Assembly: GCA_033675545.1 (NCBI GenBank)
Contig: JAWDGP010006604.1
Location: 125,001-189,000, forward strand
DNA from: Elysia crispata
Lineage: Eukaryota > Mollusca > Gastropoda > Plakobranchidae
Direction of reading: 5' to 3'
DNA: 64,000 bases
Shown here: positions 48,300 to 62,200 of the stretch, in pieces
How positions within the stretch are numbered: the stretch's first letter is position 1
Layout of the letters: each line of letters begins with the position of its first letter
Made by a program: the position numbers and the translations under genes
The notes under the pieces: generated by a model
What the model saw: only the letters and a program-made list of their open reading frames with translations
Database searches by the model: none
Told to the model about the DNA's origin: nothing

Positions 48300-48428
48300 G
48301 AATTTACTTAGTTAAGGATATCGCTGGTTAGGTGAGATCTAATCCCTTCACCTAAAAGGCCGAGCTAGAGTTCTATCGTGAAAACAATTTAAATAAAAAA
48401 AAAAAAATACACAGTGGACACAATCCGA

Positions 48429-49348
48429 GGCTACCAAGGGTCGGTTCAACAAACAACAATCTACGGCTGAGGAAAGCCGTTAAGTTTTGTGTTAACACCA
48501 TCAGAAGATTGTCTCTTGTGCTCATCTGATCCGTGCACGTGTAGGCTACCAAGGGTCGGTTCAACAAACAACAATCTACGGCTGAGGAAAGCCGTTAAGT
48601 TTTGTGTTAACACCATCAGAAGATTGTCTCTTGTGCTCATCTGATCCGTGCACGTGTAGGCTACCAAGGGTCGGTTCAACAAACAACAATCTACGACTGA
48701 GGAAAGCCGTTAAGTTTTGTGTTAACACCATCAGAAGATTGTCTCTTGTGCTCATCTGATCCGTGCACGTGTAGGCTACCAAGGGTCGGTTCAACAAACA
48801 ACAATCTACGACTGAGGAAAGCCGTTAAGTTTTGTGTTAACACCATCAGAAGATTGTCTCTTGTGCTCATCTGATCCGTGCACGTGTAGGCTACCAAGGG
48901 TCGGTTCAACAAACAACAATCTACGGCTGAGGAAAGCCGTTAAGTTTTGTGTTAACACCATCAGAAGATTGTCTCTTGTGCTCATCTGATCCGTGCACGT
49001 GTAGGCTACCAAGGGTCGGTTCAACAAACAACAATCTACGGCTGAGGAAAGCCGTTAAGTTTTGTGTTAACACCATCAGAAGATTCTCTCTTGTGCTCAT
49101 CTGATCCGTGCACGTGTAGGCTACCAAGGGTCGGTTCAACAAACAACAATCTACGGCTGAGGAAAGCCGTTAAGTTTTGTGTTAACACCATCAGAAGATT
49201 CTCTCTTGTGCTCATCTGATCCGTGCACGTGTAGGCTACCAAGGGTCGGTTCAACAAACAACAATCTACGACTGAGGAAAGCCGTTAAGTTTTGTGTTAA
49301 CACCATCAGAAGATTCTCTCTTGTGCTCATCTGATCCGTGCACGTGTA
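48429..49348 (+). repeat. 115-bp satellite, 8 complete copies
   Basis: Exact 115-bp periodicity with only a few variable positions (GGCTGAGG/GACTGAGG, GATTGTCT/GATTCTCT). Each unit carries the palindrome GTGTTAACAC and a CACGTG E-box in GTGCACGTGTA; the GGCT copies also carry a short CGGCT...AGCCG stem. Overlapping 73-codon minus-strand frames repeat every 115 bp and are artefacts of the array. Confidence 0.98.
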
Positions 49349-52278
<2,930 letters not shown>

Positions 52279-52960
52279 ATATAATTGTTTCCCTCTATTC
52301 TAAACATCTTGTCAAAACTCCTTCATTTTGTAAAGGCGTTGTCTGATCCTATATCACACATTAAGACTAGAGAAATCTGCAACAGATTCCTTGGTTATAC
52401 ATATTGGATTAACCGTGGAACGGTCTGGAACAAACAACGACACCGTTTGGAAATCAAAGAAAAATATGTTTCTCATGTGGCTGGTTAGACACATAGTCAC
52501 TTTGACTGCTGGTGCACAGAGCAATACGTTCGTACAAGGGTTTTATAGCCCTTGCTGTTTGTCATGTCAGTTGTCTCCATTAGCTACTGGAATTCCTCAG
52601 AAATCATTCAATAAAAATATTTACTATGTTTTGTAAAAGCAGAATATGTATAGTTGTGTTTTCTGTTGAGGCCACTATAGAGAAACTTTTATAAACACGT
52701 CCACACACATTCGACTAGGTCGTTTGAGCTTTTGTTGTGGAACATTTTACAGGGTTTAATCTAAAGAAATTTAAAGAATTTTTCTATCTTGCATTTTTTC
52801 CTTACAATGACATTCATTACAATCGAGAATCGCTAGCACATATCACGTTCATAAGACTCCGCCCCCATTGCGTCTCAAGCAGCTTTAACTGAATAAACTG
52901 AAACAGAACAGAGACCTGCAGAACAAGCTCAGAGTTGATTCTCTGAATGACAAGCCCAGA
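52279..52960. other. Intergenic, no gene seen
   Basis: AT-rich sequence with nothing recognisable. Confidence 0.5.
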
Positions 52961-55538
<2,578 letters not shown>

Positions 55539-55758
55539 CATACGTGGCTTCGCGTAAACCAGCGCGCCGTTTTCTAGAGAAACCGCGGATTGAGGAGAGA
55601 GAAGAGAGAATTGGCGCAAAGTAGATTTTGTAATAAAAAAACTGGGCAGATGTTACGGTCACTTCTCTAGACTGGCAGGCTAGGCCTAGACCTAGATCTA
55701 TAAACAGAGGTTTCTCAGTCGGCATTCCTGGTGTTCACCACATCACTGACCAGCAACC
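55539..55758 (+). promoter_or_regulatory. Candidate TATA promoter for the downstream giant gene
   Basis: CpG frequency rises from about 55545. TATAAA lies at 55699-55704, about 25-30 bp before possible start sites around 55724-55730. An ATG in good context (CAACCATGTCG) follows at 55759. No transcript evidence is available from sequence. Confidence 0.35.
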
Positions 55759-56043
55759 ATGTCGCACGGGCCGCACAAATCCGTGCTGGCTAATAATGGC
55801 TCGGCCGGCCGGACAAGCCCGAGTGACAGTTGTAAACACCCTGGTTCCGTGCCTGGTGGCCACAAGGCCGAAACTCTCAGCTCCACCGCCGCGTACCAGC
55901 TTCAGGGGTTACAGGGGACGTTGGAGGGTCCAGCCGAAGAGTTCTGAAGACTTGGTCCGTCTCGCCTTCACGCCTCGGTGTCCACTTTCTTCCTGGCCGA
56001 GTGACCAGCACGGCTGGCAAAGCCTGCCTGGAATCCCGGATAA
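55725..56043 (+). other. Candidate 5' exon of the giant ORF (CpG-rich, ambiguous coding)
   Basis: Two overlapping ATG frames exist: 55759-55947 (MSHGPHKSVLANNG..., 62 codons then stop) and 55796-56074 (MARPAGQARV..., 92 codons). A possible donor, AA|GTACAT, follows 56043. A good pyrimidine-tract acceptor, TCTTTTCAG, ends at 56194. Neither frame can be joined to the giant ORF without meeting a stop (TAA in the new exon, TAG at 56249-56251). If this is exon 1, it is therefore probably 5' UTR with upstream ORFs. It could instead be an unrelated short gene. Confidence 0.3.
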
Positions 56044-56278
56044 GTACATTTATTTGTGTTTTGTTCGTTCGTGACAGGAGACATGGAACCAAACAATGCT
56101 GCGTCAATATTATTCTTAAGATATGGTTCAGGACAAGAGCTGTAAATGCCATGAAACAGGACTTTAACCGACCTATCATGTCTTGTCTTTTCAGTTAACT
56201 AAACAGAAAACGGTGAGTTCAAATATTGGAATAATTTCTTAATTTAAATAGCGGTGTGTTTATGACAACAGTGCTACA

Positions 56279-59200
56279 ATGCAGAATTTTTCAAAAGAGA
56301 GTCAAGATGTGGTGCTGCAACTTAAGACTAGAAAGCCTCGCCAATCACCAGCTGAGGCTGCGGCAATGGCGTCTGCTATGGACGCTGGTCACAAGCCTAC
56401 TATGATCTTCTCATCCAAGCAATCAAAACGAGGCCGCAAGTCTCGGAGTGAGGCGCTCTACATGTCTCAGGATGCACCGAGCGTAATCAGGTCCAGATGG
56501 AGTTCTGCCATGGAGAGCAGACCCAGCGTACAGTCTAGTTTTTTAACGGATAAGGCCATGGGTGTAAAGAGGTCACATGAGACCTACCAGGAGTCCCAGA
56601 AACAACGGCTTCCATCAACGGGGTCTCTTGTTTTATCAAGTGAAAACCTCAGGCCTAAATCCACTCCGCCTGGCCGACAAGGAGACTCCCGTTCTTTGGT
56701 CTTAAATACAAGACCTTCTGCGCTCTCTGTGGACAGATCCAAGCTTCGAGACAAGACTACAGGACACGGGATATCATCAAGTCGAGGCAAGACAGAAGCA
56801 TTAAACGGTTCTAGGAAGAGAGCTTCCCCTCCACCTCTGATCCCCCCTCCAGTATCATTTAGCCGGAGGCAGGGGTCTGTGTCATCAGGATCGCTCTCGT
56901 CACCCTCGTCCACTCCACACACAAGTCCCCGTTCTCCACCTATTTTCCCGCCACCTTCTGTGTCGACCACCACTGTGATATCTCCAGAACTACCAGCATC
57001 TGGACATCAAGAGAGAAGACTATCAGAGATACTCCTGATGTACTCCCAATCGCCCCCATCACCCCTCTCTCCCCTTACACCACCACCAGCTATACAATCC
57101 CAAACGCAACAATTTCAATCCCCCAGCGATACTTCAAATTCTCATTTGCCTCTCCCACCTACATTACGAGGAAATGAAGAAAATGTAAACACAAAGCTGA
57201 AAATGGAACTAAACCTACCATTATTACCTGGTGAAAGAAATTGTGGAATCACTAAAAATGAAAGCACAGTTTCAAATACCTTCGTTGATAAGAGGGAGCA
57301 AACAGATTTACTGCCAGCGGCACAGTGTTCGCCACAGCAGCACCAGTGTAGCCCCACCCTGCTGACCGCACCTTCACGGGCTGGCGAGCCCTCTCCCCAT
57401 ATCTCGCCATTGTCTCCACGCTTCACGGACCAGGCGAGGGGAGGGCACAATGCAGGGGAGGGAAGCCTGTCTTCGCTCGCCGCAGGGGAGGTAAAATCTG
57501 TATCACCAAGCGAGGTGTTAGGTTATTTCGACGCGGCTCTCATTGGTCAAGGAGTTTCCGCGAGTTCTATCAGTGATACACAGGAGAAACCCCATTCCTC
57601 GGATAGAGATTTGTTACCGTCCCCAGACAGGATTCCCCGTGAAGGTGAGTTTATCATCGATGATGTGTTTTCGTCTATCTTGTCACCTAACGCTAGCGAG
57701 CCCGACGTAGCGAACATGAGCGTAGCTTTAACTGAGACAACGCCCAATGAATTCGTTCATTCAGAGAATCAAGAGCAGAGGGGAGAAGACTCTAAAGTGG
57801 ACAGTATAGCACCGAAAGTTTTACATGTAGGACTTTCAGAAAATGTGACTAAAGATAACGGCAATGGCGATACCTTTAAATATCTTGATGAGGATCATAG
57901 AAACGAGAAAGTTACCACAACAAATTCATCTGGCGATACAAGCCAAGGTTATGGATATCTTGAACTTTCATCGAATAGCTTGATCGAGCAGGATTCCCTG
58001 CCCGCAGCTGATCAGAGCTCTTTGGTTATTGTCACTCACAACTCTGACACCGACGAGGCCGTGGACCTCCAGGGGGACCTATCACGGGAAACAACACAAC
58101 TTTCGGCACCGGAAGTGACACCAGAAAGGCGCGGGAGGGGCCGCAAGAGGGAGGTCAGATCCCTCAAGGTGACCAAGTTCAGGCCAGATGTTAAGACTGT
58201 CCGAGAACACATCAAGAAAGGAACTGTGGACGAACTGGCCACTCTGTTTTCACAGGAACTTCAGACACACCCGTTCAGTGCGAATCTCACATCTGAGCAT
58301 CTCAACCCCGGCACTAGCCCTGGATCTTTGTCCAGTGACGTCGGAAATGAGAATAACTATCTAGAACACAATCATGTGGTCATTTCCGAAACCGTGCAGG
58401 CTCCAGTTATGTTAGAGAAGGCGACCACAACTGGTGCTGAGATGGATGTAGCAGATCATGAACAGAACCAACTAATTAGCCCTGAGTTTGCCAGCTCTTC
58501 GTTTGAGATAGATAAATCACTAATAACTGACCAACACTCTGATGGTGCTGTTGAAAATTTAACGAATGTGAAAGAGAAAATGGATTCAACTGAAGAAGAA
58601 AAGAAAGAAGAGTTCGATTATTTGAATGCGAGTCGTGAAATCTTCAAGCAGGTGATGCGCAGTGACAGCAAAAGCCCGAGAAATTCTCTAAGGAAGACTA
58701 ATGCCCACCACAAAGTAAACACTATCTACAGCAGTGCGGAAGGGTCCACACAGAAAGTAGAAGCATCAACCCCACCATCATTCAGCGATGAAATTTTTAA
58801 CGCAGAGCTTCCAAGCAGTGAGAGGGAAAAAGAAACCAGTGGGTCTGGATCTACTCGGCACGAGGCCGAGGAGGACCAGGCACAAATCGCTTCATGGCTC
58901 TGTCATGATTCTTTCCCAAATGTGGATGACGTCACCGGTGACAGCAAACAGCTTGTGCACACAGCCGATCCAAACCCTCCCCACCCCGGTGCAGTTTTTA
59001 CATCCCCTGAATCTATTTTAGGCCTCTATGTAAATAACGTACAGGGGGAGAAAAATGTCTCCTCTCTGTCATCTTTTCCTCCAGTTCTTTCAATTGAGAA
59101 AGATGAAGAGTCGAAACAGTTGCAGAAACACGTGTCTCGAATGGAGGCTTTTGAGAATGTTGTTTCACCGCACCTTCAAAAGATTGTGGGTCAAAGGGAA

Positions 59201-62200
59201 ACATGCTTTGCAACAAAAGATGACCCAATCTGTGGAAATAACCAGGAACGAGATAGGGCCATGCCTGTAGTCGAGACAACCTGTGGTTATGGGGCGACGA
59301 ACACAATGGTTGAAGGGGAGGAGGAGGAGGCCGGAATAGAAACGGGCTCTGAGGTGGCGGCTGTTAGCCACACGCTGGATCTTGCCTCATTGCCCTTGCA
59401 ATGCAATAAAAATGTTGCAGACGGAGACAGCACTACTATAACGGGAATGGTTAAAACTGAGAGGGTGAAAGCAGAGTTTGATTCATGGGATTCGGGATCA
59501 GAGCGGTTAACTAGTTCTACTGAATGCAAAGTTGACCTTAATTCGTGGACTACTACACAAATATCCGATGCAACATATGACCAAACAACATTATCACACG
59601 CAAGAACAGCAGCGACTTCATCAAACGATTTTGCGAGCCGTGGCGCTGATGTCAACACTGAACTCGAGACAGATCGTTTGTCAAAGAAACCTGTTCCTCC
59701 ACTGGGAAACAAGGGAGCTAATCACTCTTCGCCTTTAACTTACATAGCGGAACTAGAGACTCATTCGCTTCAGCCCAAGACAGAAACAAACGCTACAGGT
59801 AAAGATCTTCAAAAAGATAGAGTTCAAGAAGATCAAGGGAGGAACATTTCCTCCTCCTCCTCGTCCTCGTCCTCCTCATCCTCTCACCTCTCTGATCACG
59901 TTGTTAGGAGTGTGGGCGTGAGGGATGAGTTACACGATCAGAGAACTCCGGATTTGCATAACTCCATGGCACAGATAGAGGATGGTCTATCTCTGCAAAC
60001 ACACACTGCAAACAACACCGGCTCGCTTGCTCATTCCTTGCTTGATTTCCAAAGTGAGGACGAAGAACAAGATGGCCATGAAGGAGCAGGGGAGACGGTC
60101 TCGCCACCTGACTCTCGCCACAGTGACGAGCGAGAGAGCAACGTGATGAGCGTGGCTCTACCTACACTTGAAGCACAAGTGGACTCAGTCGAGCAGGGAC
60201 CGTCAGAGCTTCTGGACTTTCCACAACGACAGGACCAACTTTCGCAGTTTCGAAAAATCAGCGCAGAAAATTCGGAATCTTTTCCTTCGTCTACGAAGAG
60301 TGCGGGCGAGAATGAGGAGTCTGACAATTTTCTATCAATTCTCGATTCTATACACATAGACGGACATTCGGATTTGACATCAGAGTTTGTGGGAAAGTCT
60401 GGTCTACAACGTGTCTATTCAGGAGAAAATTCTAGATCCAACTCTCCGGATAAAAGAGAGAATTTCACTGATTCTGGAAATTACCCACTGAGACAAGAAC
60501 TTGATGGTTCTTCACAATCACTAAGTGTTTCTCAACAAGAAATTGTGTTAAATGGTGAAAAAACTATTTCTGAAAATCTGGACAAGAGGTTAAGTCGTAG
60601 TTTGACTAGTCGTAAAAGTAGAAGCAGCAGCAGAAGTAGCAGCAGTAGCAGTAGTGAAAGTGATAAAGAAAATCATAGTGATAAACAAAACTTGGGCACA
60701 GACCCAGGGTTAGACATAACGAGTGGACAGCACGACAACAGCACCGTGGCCACAACAACTACCACCACCAGAATCATTAGTAGCAGCAGCGGCGGTGGGC
60801 TGGGTGAGCAGGTGGGTGGGTTGGAGGAAGAGCTCCACATCCTGCACAGCAGTCTGAGCCCCCAGGTGAGCGAGCATGCCGTAGAGGAGAAACTCCTGCC
60901 CCAGGCACCCGAGGACGACAACGTGAGCAACATCGGCAGTGTGAGCAGCCGGGCCAGCAACAGCGGCAGACTCCGGGAGACTGTCTTCAACAGCGCTTTC
61001 TTCACGTCTGGCTCTCTGATCACTGAGAGTGAGGAAAGAGAGTGGGAATCTGGTCAGGTAGGATCCACAGACAGTCTGGTTTCTAAACATTTCAACCAGG
61101 TTGCTCACAGCTCAGAGTCTGACAGATCTGATAAGGGAACTAAAACTAGGCATGCAGATGAGGAGATCGAAAGAACTGAATTGACTGGTACTACAATTCA
61201 AGTTGATGGAGAACTGAGTAATCTCAATAGAAATTCGAATCATAGCTCCACATCTGTGTCCCGACAGGAAATTCAAAGGGACAAGGAAAGCAGGAGTCGA
61301 AGATCAAGTGGAAGCTCTACATCAGCTGAGAGTTCTGATAAAGAAAATAAATTCTTCCAAATCACGGAAAGTTTAAAAACTTCTAGCGAACAGCATTCAG
61401 AGATTCAGAAAGTACCTGTGTTAAAGTCAGAAATCGCTTTAACCTCACACTCAGCAAATCTTTCGGAAGTTGCATCAGTGAAGTCGATAGAGAGAGCTGT
61501 TCCACAGCCCCCACCTTTCTTTTGTGAAAAGACGCAACCACAAACATCTGTAGATTCAGAGGACAACCTTATTACTCGAGATCAGTTTATTGCAACAAAA
61601 AGAATTTTTGAGAGGGGACCAGATTCAGGTGCCAACATAGAGCTTAGATCACCAAGGAGAGAAATAAGTAAACCTACTATTTCCAGCGTTTTGACCTCTA
61701 GTTTTGTGCCTGGTCACAACGCAAGTGATCCAACAGATCAGCACAGATACTCCGCTAACTCTTACAGTTTTAGCGCCGTGTCCACCAACACAGACAGCCA
61801 CATCTCCGACTCTACAGGCAGAGCATCGTTCAAGCCCAGTGACACGAGACACCAGGTAGAAGAGACGAGGGCCACTGTGACACACGAGTGGGTTCCTGGT
61901 CACTCCACCCCTCCCGCCCCTCCCCTGGTCGCTGGCAAGGCTAGCGCGGGCGACTTTAGAAATCAGCAGAGTTATCTAGATTCCGATCTCGACCAGCAAC
62001 AACAAACCGTCAGTTCATACAGGGTCAGTGGGAGTACAAACAACAATAAAAACCCTACAGGAGGCTTGGAACCAGAGACAGGTACAAAGAGATATAGCGT
62101 CGGCGACAGTGAGAGGAGGAAGTCCAAGTCTCGCTCATCGTCACAATCATCATCTTCGAGCGACACTGACGACGAGAAGAGGGAGAAGCGTGTGAAGAAA

